DNA of 54,376 nucleotides from Treponema sp. UBA1793 (GTDB lineage Bacteria; Spirochaetota; Spirochaetia; Treponematales; Treponemataceae): the NCBI GenBank assembly GCA_002314445.1, contig DCFX01000050.1, forward strand, positions 1 to 54,376. Direction: 5' to 3'. A program made the translations under genes and the position numbers. Each line of letters opens with the position of its first letter. The first letter of the stretch is position 1. The notes beneath the pieces are model-generated. The model made no database searches. It was not told the origin of the DNA and saw only the letters and a list, made by a program, of their open reading frames with translations. Below, piece by piece: positions 39,403 through 47,781 of the stretch.

Positions 39403-40728
39403 ATGTCACATGATTTTTTTTATTGCAGAAAAAATCTTCTCTTATCGTTCTGCATGTTTCTTGCGGTTTTATTACCGGCCCAAACAGCTGCGGAACAGGC
39501 GCAAAATCCGGTACAGGGAGACGATTCGGAAATCAGCACGGACGCGGAACCGGAACTATTGTCGTTTAAATACAGGAAAAATGATTCATACCGTATTCTC
39601 TCAAAAGTACATGAAGATGTTCTTGTTAATAACGAGATAAATCATCATGCAGAAATTGTATCACGTATTTCGGTAAAAGTGACGGATGTTACGGATGATG
39701 GCAGCGGAATATGCAGTGCTGTATTTATGACATCCGAAGATTCAACAAGCAGCAGCAACAATGCTCACTTCACATGGGGAATTGAATATCCGAGTTCATT
39801 CACACGCAGTACACGCGGCATATATACTATTAGGGATACTTATTTTATGCCCGTAGTACGCAACGTGCCCGTTTTTCCGGAAACTGCAATAAAACCCGGT
39901 GACACATGGACAGCGGAAGGATATGAAGCACACGATTTACGCCGCACGTTCGGCATTGAAAAACCGTTCAAAGTACCATTTACGGCAGCATACACGTATA
40001 AAGGAATTGTTAAAGGCAGCGACGGTAAAATATTAAATGTAATTGATGTACTCTATAATCTGTATTACGAGAGCCCAGAAGCAGCAGGAAACGGAAATGT
40101 TGCATCAGGTACGGACGAGCTCAGGAGCCGCCCGGCTGTGACCATGGGATATTCGCATCAGACACTGTACTGGGACAACATACGAGGGGAACTTGATCAT
40201 TACAACGAAAACTTCCGCATCATCATCGAAACGTACTACGGCGACAGATTCACATTTCAGGGAACGGCCGAAGCTGAAGTGACAGAAGTCGGGCAGACGA
40301 ACACTGACGACAATATTAAAAAAATTCAAAATTCGGTGGACAAATTCGGGCTGGAAGATGTTACTGTTAAAAAAGGCGAGAAAGGTTTAACAATCAGTCT
40401 GGACAGGATTCAATTTGAAGCGGATTCTGCAGAACTGCGCGGCAGCGAGAAAATAAAGCTGCAGAAAATTGCAGACATATTACGGGAATATAACAGTGAT
40501 CTGCTCGTTACGGGACATTGTGCGCTCAGGGGAACACCGGAGGAGCGAAAACGTTTATCAGAAGAACGGGCACAGTCAGTAGCAGACTATCTTGTAAATC
40601 TGGGGGTACGCGATGCATATCACATCTTCACACAGGGAAAGGGTGCTGAAGAACCTGCAGCATCAAACAGCACAGAAGAAGGAAGAGCGCTCAACAGACG
40701 GGTAGAAATCACTATTATGGACGAGTAA
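39403..40728 (+). CDS. OmpA-family outer-membrane protein
   Basis: The 441-residue protein has a signal peptide (hydrophobic FCMFLAVLLPAQTAA), a beta-rich N-terminal domain (about 45-300) with no clear relatives to me, and a C-terminal OmpA/MotB domain (about 335-441) that binds peptidoglycan. The latter shows DSAELRGSEKIKLQKIADIL, VTGHCALRGTPEERKRLSEE, RAQSVADYLVNLG and GRALNRRVEITI. It should tether the outer membrane to the cell wall. The ATG at 39403-39405 has AAGAGG about 8 nt upstream; an upstream TTG frame opening is less likely. The 3' end overlaps the acyltransferase gene by 14 bp. Confidence 0.88.
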   Translation: MSHDFFYCRKNLLLSFCMFLAVLLPAQTAAEQAQNPVQGDDSEISTDAEPELLSFKYRKNDSYRILSKVHEDVLVNNEINHHAEIVSRISVKVTDVTDDGSGICSAVFMTSEDSTSSSNNAHFTWGIEYPSSFTRSTRGIYTIRDTYFMPVVRNVPVFPETAIKPGDTWTAEGYEAHDLRRTFGIEKPFKVPFTAAYTYKGIVKGSDGKILNVIDVLYNLYYESPEAAGNGNVASGTDELRSRPAVTMGYSHQTLYWDNIRGELDHYNENFRIIIETYYGDRFTFQGTAEAEVTEVGQTNTDDNIKKIQNSVDKFGLEDVTVKKGEKGLTISLDRIQFEADSAELRGSEKIKLQKIADILREYNSDLLVTGHCALRGTPEERKRLSEERAQSVADYLVNLGVRDAYHIFTQGKGAEEPAASNSTEEGRALNRRVEITIMDE

Positions 40729-41536
40729 GATAGGCGGGTGCATGCCCGTAAAAGTCCGTATAGCATTCCCTGTATCTCTTCTGAGATTCAAGCATCATAT
40801 ACCGAACATTTTCCCTGTTCGACAATGAATCGTTCGGATAAACAGGCGACAGAATATGAAGCACAGCTGTTTTCTTTCTGCTGAAAACACTGCGGAGTTT
40901 CGACGGATTTTTAAATGTTATAAACATCGGAACGACAGGTACATTGTTTTTTGCTGCAATGTGGAACATGCCGTCATGAAACGGACGAGGTTTTTCGTAA
41001 CGGTACCACAGCGACTGCTCCGGATAGCCGAGCACGACGCATCCTTTTCCGAGAAGGTACGACAGTGTGTACTGCAGATTATTCATCGCCTTTATATTTG
41101 TGCTGAACGGCAGAGTCCCGGCACCCCGTATAATCCAGCCGAGCAGACCTTTCATATTGTTAAATTCCGCTACAGTTATATACAGCGTACGACCGAACAC
41201 AGCCTGCCTCACAACCATGTTGTCGAGTACATGCACGTGATTGCAGATAAGTACCGCACCTTTTACACCACGCAGATTTTTTCTCCCCTGAACTCTTGCG
41301 CCCATGACAAACAATGTAACAAGCGGTCCCAGAGCTGACGCAATAAAACGTACAGCGGCGCTCCACATACGGAAAAAAACAGTATGCGGAAAAAAATCAT
41401 AAGTTTCAGTCACCGGTATCATCGACGAAAAATCAACAGGCTGTATATGTTCGTCAAATTTACCGGAACACTCCAATTCCTCTATACGGTTTTCTATCTT
41501 TTTCTGCGTACTTATCTTTATCCCGGCTATATCCAT
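40715..41536 (-). CDS. PlsC-type 1-acyl-sn-glycerol-3-phosphate acyltransferase family protein
   Basis: The 273-residue protein carries the acyltransferase catalytic motif CNHVHVLDN (His100 and Asp105 of HxxxxD), then GRTLYITVAEFNNMKG and GAGTLPFS. The substrate-binding motif is YPEQSLWYRY (172-174 PEQ instead of the usual PEG). VPVVPMFITF gives the last block. It should acylate a lipid intermediate at the inner membrane. The 38-residue N-terminal extension before PVTETYDF has no known function. It follows the glycosyltransferase gene by 2 bp on the same strand, suggesting a shared glycolipid pathway. Confidence 0.85.
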   Translation of the reverse strand: MDIAGIKISTQKKIENRIEELECSGKFDEHIQPVDFSSMIPVTETYDFFPHTVFFRMWSAAVRFIASALGPLVTLFVMGARVQGRKNLRGVKGAVLICNHVHVLDNMVVRQAVFGRTLYITVAEFNNMKGLLGWIIRGAGTLPFSTNIKAMNNLQYTLSYLLGKGCVVLGYPEQSLWYRYEKPRPFHDGMFHIAAKNNVPVVPMFITFKNPSKLRSVFSRKKTAVLHILSPVYPNDSLSNRENVRYMMLESQKRYRECYTDFYGHAPAYLTRP

Positions 41537-41538
41537 CG

Positions 41539-42882
41539 TCAGAGACCCTTCACAACCTGCTCAATACGTTCGACCGGCTGCCAGGCATCAGATTCGACAC
41601 CGGCCGGATTTCTAATCAGTATGAAAAACGCCCTCACATAGAAATACGCGTACTGGCTCATAAAGAAAGGGTTGTAGAGCAGCACCGCAATTTTTTCCGG
41701 TAAAGAGATTCTGATTTCGGACCTGTCGATACTCAGACCTATAAGCGTAAATGCGGCAAGAACCGCATATAATGAAAGTGCAATGATACCTGCATATTTG
41801 AGGCACGTCAAATTAACAATTCCCTGAACTGCAATGCCACCAAGGAATGCAGACATATAGATAAGAAAACAGACAATGACGCTGCCGAAATAAAGAAAAA
41901 GCGGAAAAAAAGAATATAAATAATCAAAATTCTGCAGACGTATGTTCTTGAGCCGCTGCAGCAAAGAAACAGATGTGTCGTGAAGAGATTCATACGTCTG
42001 GCGGACAATCTGCCGGCGGTACTTGAAAGAAATCTGCATATATCCGATGCACCATCTTTTCCTCCTCATATCTGAGGTTTTATGGGTCAGGGCTTCCTCT
42101 GTATAAGTGACCGCATATTCATAAAAACATGATGTCCATTTGTGAAGAATGCAGTTTATTGTCATTTCAAGATCTTCAGTAAGGCTTCTGTACGGCCATC
42201 CGCCGATTTCCGTTATGACATCACTGCGTATCATAACTCCGGTGCCGCACATCGTACAGGGGATGTGGTGAAGCGTACGGAATACATTCCCCATCTTGTC
42301 GATAAACGTGTATGTGAGCGCATTACAGTTTGTTGCAAGAGACCGGTACTCTTTACCGCCCAGCAGCCAGTTTTTTATGTCGCGCTTTCCGAGAACTATC
42401 TGGCAGTCAGCTGCAAGTGCGTTGTTCATTTCCTCCATAAAGTCGTCCGCAACAATATTATCCGCGTCGACAATGACATATGCGTCGTATTTTCCGTACG
42501 CTCCGGCAAGCAGTCTTTTGAGAGAACCGTCAAGAGCCATTCCTTTGCATGTCTGATTTTTTACAACGTGGATATATGTATGAGGATATTCTGCGGCGAT
42601 AGTGCATGTCGGGTCTTCCTCAGAATCAACGATGACAAACATATCGAATTTGGAATGATCGTATGTCTGCCGGCTGAAGCTGTCAAGTAAAAACGAAATA
42701 CCAGCACTCTCATTACGTGCAGGTATGATAACTGCAAGTCTGTTTTTTATCCGGTTCACAAGATGCTTCTGCTTTCTGAAACCATAGAAATAATAGGCGA
42801 TGCGGGGCAGGTACAAAACGGATGCAATAATTACCAGTACCATATAAAAATGAAATAACGAAGCAGCCTGCAGATTGGTCAT
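41539..42882 (-). CDS. Processive family 2 glycosyltransferase, membrane-bound
   Basis: The 447-residue protein has an N-terminal span (about 10-30), a GT2 catalytic domain, and a C-terminal block of several spans (about 310-410). Catalytic features are VIIPARNESAGI, the nucleotide-binding IVDADN, the acceptor LTEDLEM and RRKRW (the R/QxxRW-type processive motif). This layout resembles hyaluronan/N-acetylglucosaminyl and beta-glycan synthases. The sugar cannot be told. The promoter is TTGACT-N16/17 with a -10 close to the ATG, and there is no ribosome-binding site. It forms an operon with the PlsC-like gene. Confidence 0.88.
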   Translation of the reverse strand: MTNLQAASLFHFYMVLVIIASVLYLPRIAYYFYGFRKQKHLVNRIKNRLAVIIPARNESAGISFLLDSFSRQTYDHSKFDMFVIVDSEEDPTCTIAAEYPHTYIHVVKNQTCKGMALDGSLKRLLAGAYGKYDAYVIVDADNIVADDFMEEMNNALAADCQIVLGKRDIKNWLLGGKEYRSLATNCNALTYTFIDKMGNVFRTLHHIPCTMCGTGVMIRSDVITEIGGWPYRSLTEDLEMTINCILHKWTSCFYEYAVTYTEEALTHKTSDMRRKRWCIGYMQISFKYRRQIVRQTYESLHDTSVSLLQRLKNIRLQNFDYLYSFFPLFLYFGSVIVCFLIYMSAFLGGIAVQGIVNLTCLKYAGIIALSLYAVLAAFTLIGLSIDRSEIRISLPEKIAVLLYNPFFMSQYAYFYVRAFFILIRNPAGVESDAWQPVERIEQVVKGL

Positions 42883-43017
42883 GCTTTAAAAATAGAATTT
42901 TTACGTCAAAAAGTCAAATGGTTTATATTTTTCTACCATAATAAAGCTTCCTCGTTTACATCTTTTAAATATATAACAAAACGCGTAAATCCGGCACTTT
43001 AAATCGATATATAATGT

Positions 43018-44643
43018 ATGGAATCAACAAAAGAGGAAATTCATGATGATACGGCATACTGCAGCGATGAAGCGCTTACTGCAGCCCGGAATGCATTCGG
43101 TATTTCGTATTTGTACCCGTGGCAACGGCTCGTTATTGCAAACATTCTCGACGCTGTATGCTGGCCCGAGTCAATAAAAGCTGAAGACGCAGTTTACCGC
43201 GGCAGGCAGATTGTGCTTCTCCCCACGGGAGCAGGAAAATCATTGTGTTTTCTAGTTCCTGCTCTTCTGCTTACCGGCCCCACCCTGGTCATTTATCCGC
43301 TGCTTGCGCTTATGGCCGATCAGCAGAGGCGTATGGATGAGGGAGGTCTTACGAGCGTCACGTTCAGGGGCGGACAGAGTCCGGAAGAACGCGAAGAAAA
43401 TTTCCGTAAAATAAAGGCTGGCACAAAAATCATCCTTGCAAATCCCGAAGTACTGCAGAACAAACAACTCATCGAACGGCTTTCACACTGCGGCATTCAG
43501 CATGCTGCAATCGATGAGGCACACTGCGTTTCGGAATGGGGTGACAGTTTCCGTCCGGCATATCTCACTCTCGGGAAAATTCTTGAAAACTTGAAAGTAC
43601 CCGTCATTACCGCCTTTACGGCAACAGCATCACCTGCAGTTCTTGAACGGTTAGCAGAAGTATTGTTCAACGGGGAAACACACATCGTACGTTCCGAAAG
43701 CGACAGACCTAACATACATTACTTTGTAAAACATGTATGTGCAAAAAAACAGGAAGCAGTTCTGCTTGCCCGTACACAAAAGCGCCCGATGATAATTTTC
43801 TGCGGAACACGTGCTCATGCGGAAGATATGTCGAGAGAACTCAATACATGCTACGGAAAAGAAACGGCGCGTTTTTATCATGCAGGGCTGGAAAAAAACG
43901 AGAAAGCCGAAATCGAAAAATGGTTCTTCAATAAAACCGATGCCATACTGTGTGCGACATGCGCCTACGGGATGGGCGTTGATAAAAAGGATATTCATAC
44001 TGTCATACATCTTGATACGCCGGAAACAGCAGAATCGTATATACAGGAAGCAGGAAGGGGCGGACGCGACGGATCGGTTGCAAAAGCAATACTGTTATGG
44101 AGTCCGCTGGACAGTATAAAATTTTCCGCATTTCCGAAGGACAGCAGAGCGTATAAAATGAAAGAATTCGCTGAAACAGGCAACTGCCGCCGGCAGGTGC
44201 TGCTCGAAGCATTGGGAGCAGAACAGACTGTCTGCAGCGGATGTGATTTATGTGATGCCCGCCGGGACATCCTTTCCCCAAATAAGCTGAAATCAGAGTT
44301 TCTTAAGGAAAACGACGAAAAAATTGTAACAGATTTCATACGTAATCACAGAAAACTGTATACAAAAATTGAACTTGAGAGAATGCTTCTTCCGATTCTC
44401 AACAAAAAATCGCGAACAGTCTGCGGATTTAACATATGGCAGCACAGCAGTATTGCCGACATTCTATATCAGCTGGAAAGATCAGGAAAAATCAGAACAT
44501 GCCCGTGGCCGTGGAAAAACAAAGTCACGTCGGCAAGGGAACCTATTTTGCAGGCGCACCTGAAGTCTGCTCCGGTTCACTCCCGTCAGAGGAAGATTCA
44601 GCCCCTTCTTTTTCATTATCAGCAGAAGAGGAAGAAGGCTTAG
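43018..44643 (+). CDS. recQ: RecQ-type ATP-dependent DNA helicase, short form
   Basis: RecQ unwinds DNA in the 3'-5' direction during repair and recombination. The 541-residue protein shows Walker A LLPTGAGKSLCF, the DEAH box AIDEAHC, TAFTATASPAV, and motif VI IQEAGRGGRDG. The C-terminal zinc site is CRRQVLLEALGAEQTVCSGC with a following CDLC. The winged-helix domain is short and there is no HRDC domain. TATAAT ends 2 nt before the ATG, so either the start or the promoter is uncertain. The last 101 bp overlap a convergent gene, and the final 30 residues are rich in basic residues and probably not conserved. Confidence 0.88.
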   Translation: MESTKEEIHDDTAYCSDEALTAARNAFGISYLYPWQRLVIANILDAVCWPESIKAEDAVYRGRQIVLLPTGAGKSLCFLVPALLLTGPTLVIYPLLALMADQQRRMDEGGLTSVTFRGGQSPEEREENFRKIKAGTKIILANPEVLQNKQLIERLSHCGIQHAAIDEAHCVSEWGDSFRPAYLTLGKILENLKVPVITAFTATASPAVLERLAEVLFNGETHIVRSESDRPNIHYFVKHVCAKKQEAVLLARTQKRPMIIFCGTRAHAEDMSRELNTCYGKETARFYHAGLEKNEKAEIEKWFFNKTDAILCATCAYGMGVDKKDIHTVIHLDTPETAESYIQEAGRGGRDGSVAKAILLWSPLDSIKFSAFPKDSRAYKMKEFAETGNCRRQVLLEALGAEQTVCSGCDLCDARRDILSPNKLKSEFLKENDEKIVTDFIRNHRKLYTKIELERMLLPILNKKSRTVCGFNIWQHSSIADILYQLERSGKIRTCPWPWKNKVTSAREPILQAHLKSAPVHSRQRKIQPLLFHYQQKRKKA

Positions 44644-44818
44644 CAGCCGTACTTTTCGATTTTTGTTTTTGCTTCGGTTTCTGCTTTGGAGGTTTTCTTG
44701 CATAATTTGCGACGAAAGCGCCAAAATCCATACACAGAAATACAGCAATGGCGGTTCCAATGACTCGTTTATCTGCAAGAACTACTTTTGCGACGGAAAG
44801 AAATTCTGATATATCCAT
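44543..44818 (-). CDS. Small single-span membrane protein with low-complexity C-terminus
   Basis: The 91-residue protein starts MDISEFLSVAKVVLADKRVI and has one membrane span (about 20-38, GTAIAVFLCMDFGAFVANYA). A basic KPPKQKPKQKQKSK segment follows, then a Ser/Glu-rich tail. The family is not recognised; the beginning resembles short treponemal hypothetical proteins. I chose the ATG at 44816-44818, 20 codons inside the open frame. The -10-like GATATT stands 6 nt before it. Its tail overlaps recQ by 101 bp on the opposite strand. Confidence 0.55.
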   Translation of the reverse strand: MDISEFLSVAKVVLADKRVIGTAIAVFLCMDFGAFVANYARKPPKQKPKQKQKSKSTAAKPSSSSADNEKEGAESSSDGSEPEQTSGAPAK

Positions 44819-44867
44819 ATTCCAAATATCGGCACAAACAAAACAAAATTTTAGATATGCTTTTCCC

Positions 44868-44896
44868 TTGCCATACACTGTTCCATTCGCTACTAT
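44868..44896 (+). promoter_or_regulatory. Promoter of the hisH operon
   Basis: TTGCCA (44868-44873), a 17-nt spacer and TACTAT (44891-44896) end 6 nt before the hisH ATG at 44903. The predicted transcript begins at the start codon. Confidence 0.7.
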
Positions 44897-44902
44897 TTAA
44901 AT

Positions 44903-45562
44903 ATGACAGGAATAGTAGATTACAATGCGGGAAACATCCGCAGCGTGGAACACGCATTAGATGCAATCGGAGTACCTTTTGTACTTTCCAAAAAAACCGG
45001 AGAATTACAAAACTGCGACAGACTCATATTTCCGGGTGTAGGCGATGCTTCTTATGCGATGCAGCAGCTCAAACTTACAGGATTTGATTCTTTCCTGAAA
45101 GACTGGGCTGCAGCAGGCAGGCCCCTCATCGGCATCTGCCTTGGTTCTCAGATCATTTTTGATCATTCAGAGGAAGGCGATGTAACTTGTCTCGGGCTTA
45201 TAAAGGGAAACATCCGTCACTTCGCCGATGTATGGAAGGAGAACGGTATAAATGCCGATGGTACGCTGAAAGTGCCTCATATGGGGTGGAATGATATTGC
45301 GTACGAAAACGGTGGTTCACCCCTCCTCGACGGTGTGCCCGAACACAGTAATTTTTACTTTGTCCATTCATATGTCATTCAGCCTGACGACGGGAACGTT
45401 GTAAAGGCGTACGCCGATTACGGTATACAGGTTCCTGCTGTTGTCGAGTGCGGCAGCATCGCTGCATTTCAGTTCCACCCCGAAAAATCGGGAACATACG
45501 GCATGCAGATTCTCAGGAACTATTGCAAAGCAGATCTCAGTAAAGGAGATGCATCATGCTGA
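44903..45562 (+). CDS. hisH: Imidazole glycerol phosphate synthase, glutaminase subunit
   Basis: HisH hydrolyses glutamine and channels ammonia to HisF. The 219-residue class I amidotransferase begins MTGIVDYNAGNIRSVEHAL. It has the nucleophile in GICLGSQ and the His-Glu pair in FQFHPEKSGTYG. VPHMGWNDI and NFYFVHSYV are HisH-specific. No other his genes are in the window. In some bacteria a HisHF pair supplies ammonia for sugar amidination instead of histidine synthesis, so the role here is open. The end overlaps hisF by 7 bp. Confidence 0.93.
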   Translation: MTGIVDYNAGNIRSVEHALDAIGVPFVLSKKTGELQNCDRLIFPGVGDASYAMQQLKLTGFDSFLKDWAAAGRPLIGICLGSQIIFDHSEEGDVTCLGLIKGNIRHFADVWKENGINADGTLKVPHMGWNDIAYENGGSPLLDGVPEHSNFYFVHSYVIQPDDGNVVKAYADYGIQVPAVVECGSIAAFQFHPEKSGTYGMQILRNYCKADLSKGDASC

Positions 45563-46320
45563 AAAAAAGGATAATCATCTGCCTTGACGTAAAGGACGGA
45601 AGAACAACAAAAGGCGTTAAGTTTCAGAATAATAAGGATATAGGTGACCCCGTTGAAATGGCAGCGGAATATTACAGACAGGGTGTCGACGAACTCGTTT
45701 TCTACGATATTATGGCATCGGCCAGCGGTCGTGGTCCCATTCTTGGCCTCATTGCCAGAGTCGCTTCACAGGTATTCATTCCGTTCTGCGTAGGCGGAGG
45801 TATAGGTACGCTTGAAGACATACGCTCCACTATCCTTGCGGGGGCCGAAAAAGTAAGCCTCAACTCACAGGCGGTAAAAAATCCCGACCTTATTAAGCAG
45901 GGCGCGCGCATATTCGGAAACCAGTGCATCGTACTCGGAATGGATGCGGCGAAAGATGATTCCATGCCCAGCGGTTACCGTATTTATACAAACGGCGGGC
46001 GAATAAAGACAGAGCTTGACGCACGGGAATGGGCACAAAAAGCAGTATCCCTCGGTGCGGGGGAAATAGTGCTCAATTCCATAGACACCGACGGCGTCAG
46101 GCAGGGGTACGAACTTACGCTTACGCGCATGATTTCGGAATCGGTCGACGTTCCCGTCATTGCTTCAGGGGGTGCAGGCGTTACGCAGCATCTTGCAGAT
46201 GCTTTTACAAAAGGAAAAGCAGACGCCGCACTTATAGCAACAATGGTACATTCTGGCGGATATACGGTCGGACAAATAAAGAAGGAACTTGATGCCGACG
46301 GAATCCCTGTGAGGTTATAA
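45556..46320 (+). CDS. hisF: Imidazole glycerol phosphate synthase, cyclase subunit
   Basis: HisF is the synthase barrel partner of HisH. The 254-residue protein has catalytic CLDVKDGRTTKGVKF (Asp near 10) and the second catalytic Asp in IVLGMDAAKDD. FIPFCVGGGIGTLEDI, GAEKVSLNSQAV and PVIASGGAG are the phosphate-binding loops. AGGAG precedes an ATG that overlaps the hisH end. A short insertion (DDSMPSGYR) is normal for bacterial forms. Its stop TAA overlaps the next start by one base. Confidence 0.95.
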   Translation: MLKKRIIICLDVKDGRTTKGVKFQNNKDIGDPVEMAAEYYRQGVDELVFYDIMASASGRGPILGLIARVASQVFIPFCVGGGIGTLEDIRSTILAGAEKVSLNSQAVKNPDLIKQGARIFGNQCIVLGMDAAKDDSMPSGYRIYTNGGRIKTELDAREWAQKAVSLGAGEIVLNSIDTDGVRQGYELTLTRMISESVDVPVIASGGAGVTQHLADAFTKGKADAALIATMVHSGGYTVGQIKKELDADGIPVRL

Positions 46321-47240
46321 TGGCGTGTCCCTGTTGGCATGAACCGTCTCCTGACGACGCAGAAAAATTGTACATGGCAGCCTGCAGTGCAAATCTCATG
46401 GGCTGTACAGATTCATATGCAAATATTATTTTATACCGCAAAAAATATAAGACACAGATCTGTTACTGCGGCGGAAACGTGCTCCGTAAATACGGTACTC
46501 TGGAAGCTACAGAAAAGGATATATCATCTACGCGTGCACTTTACGGCTTCCCCATCGGAACCGGAGACATGAAAACGGCTATTGATTTTCTTAATAAAGA
46601 CGCAGCAGAAAATGGTATGCCTTCTGCCTTTCCCCTGCTCACCGACAGGCAGAAACTGTACCTTGAAACAAAGATGCCCAATAAATATACATTTACAGAG
46701 CGCCGCGACGACAGCGATTATGTATATTTAACAAAATCGCTGGCCGAGCTGCCCGGCGGGAAATATCATAAAAAAAAGAATCATATTGCCCAATTCATGA
46801 GGAAACATCCCGATGTATTCTACAAGCCGCTTACCAGCGGAAATGCAGCGGATGCCCTGGAAATCGAAAAAACGTGGTTTGACGCAAACGAAGGAACCGG
46901 AAATTACGACAAGGAAGCAGAGTACGATATTATATATGAAGCTCTCTCTCTGTTTGATGTGCTCAACCTTACCGGCGGTGTATTGTATGCCGACAACAGG
47001 CCCATCGCAATGACAATTGGTTCCGCAATCACTGAAAAAGTTGCGGACGTCCATTTCGAAAAGGCCGTACCGGAATATGACAGGGATGGAGCTTACGCTG
47101 TCATTAATCAGGAATTTGCAAAAACAATGATAAAGTATGAATATTTGAACCGCGAGGAAGATATGGGAATTGAAGGTCTGCGCAAGGCAAAACTTTCGTA
47201 TCACCCTGAACTTCTGCTCGCAAAATGGAGTGCTGAATGA
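46320..47240 (+). CDS. DUF2156 (GNAT-fold, lysylphosphatidylglycerol-synthetase-C-like) protein
   Basis: The 306-residue protein shows DDSDYVYLTKSLAELPGGKY, KKNHIAQFMRKHPDVFYKP, TGGVLYADNRPIAMTIGSAI and EKAVPEYDRDGAYAVINQEF, followed by NREEDMGIEGLRKAKLSYHP. These are features of DUF2156 proteins, which have the double-GNAT fold of the MprF C-terminal domain and could transfer an aminoacyl or acyl group. No membrane domain is present, so it is not a full MprF. Its ATG overlaps the hisF stop, with GAGGTTATA before it. It is cotranscribed with hisHF and with the YkgJ-like and thioesterase genes. Confidence 0.8.
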   Translation: MACPCWHEPSPDDAEKLYMAACSANLMGCTDSYANIILYRKKYKTQICYCGGNVLRKYGTLEATEKDISSTRALYGFPIGTGDMKTAIDFLNKDAAENGMPSAFPLLTDRQKLYLETKMPNKYTFTERRDDSDYVYLTKSLAELPGGKYHKKKNHIAQFMRKHPDVFYKPLTSGNAADALEIEKTWFDANEGTGNYDKEAEYDIIYEALSLFDVLNLTGGVLYADNRPIAMTIGSAITEKVADVHFEKAVPEYDRDGAYAVINQEFAKTMIKYEYLNREEDMGIEGLRKAKLSYHPELLLAKWSAE

Positions 47241-47764
47241 AATCGCTTCTTTCTCCTGTCCTAAGTGCGGGGCAGTGTGCCTCGTGTAAATTCTGCTGCA
47301 CGTTTGCAGCTTTTGAATCGTGGGAAACACCTCTTTTCTCAAAGAAAGACGTAGAGTATCTGACGAAAAAGTACGGCGATTTTCCTGTCCGGAAGACAGG
47401 AAATAATTCGTATACGCTCGATTTGAGCGGATACTGGGAAAAGCACGGCGAAAAAGAATATGCCCCCTGCCCGTTTCTGGATAAAGAACACGGCTGCATA
47501 TTAGCGGAGGAAGAAAAGCCGTTCGACTGCAAAATATGGCCGCTCAGGATTATGCACAAAGATGATGAATATGTCATAGCCCTCACACCGACATGCAGAG
47601 AGCTGAATAAACTGCCGCTGGAATGCATCAAACAGCTTGTCAATGAAGAGGATACGGCAGACATCATTTTTGAAGAAGCAGAAAAAATGCCGGATATAAT
47701 AAAGGAATACAGGGAAGGCTTTCCAATGTTGAAGGAAAAAACAGCTGCTCCGCTGAACAGATAA
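47237..47764 (+). CDS. YkgJ-family zinc/iron-chelating cysteine cluster protein
   Basis: The 175-residue protein has the CxxCxxCC-like cluster CASCKFCC near residue 14 and further cysteines in CPFLDKEHGC, FDCKIWPLRI and TCRELN. This pattern is that of YkgJ/UPF0153 metal-binding proteins. Their function is unknown, although the sequence resembles small iron- or zinc-binding modification enzymes. It overlaps the DUF2156 gene by 4 bp and precedes the thioesterase gene by 17 bp. Confidence 0.8.
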   Translation: MKSLLSPVLSAGQCASCKFCCTFAAFESWETPLFSKKDVEYLTKKYGDFPVRKTGNNSYTLDLSGYWEKHGEKEYAPCPFLDKEHGCILAEEEKPFDCKIWPLRIMHKDDEYVIALTPTCRELNKLPLECIKQLVNEEDTADIIFEEAEKMPDIIKEYREGFPMLKEKTAAPLNR

Positions 47765-47781
47765 AGCAAGAGGTTAGTATA

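Noticed and set aside
43010..43020. TATAAT two bases before the recQ ATG as its promoter
   Set aside because: Transcription would start inside the coding region and no -35 box lies at the right distance, so this may be chance in an AT-rich spacer.
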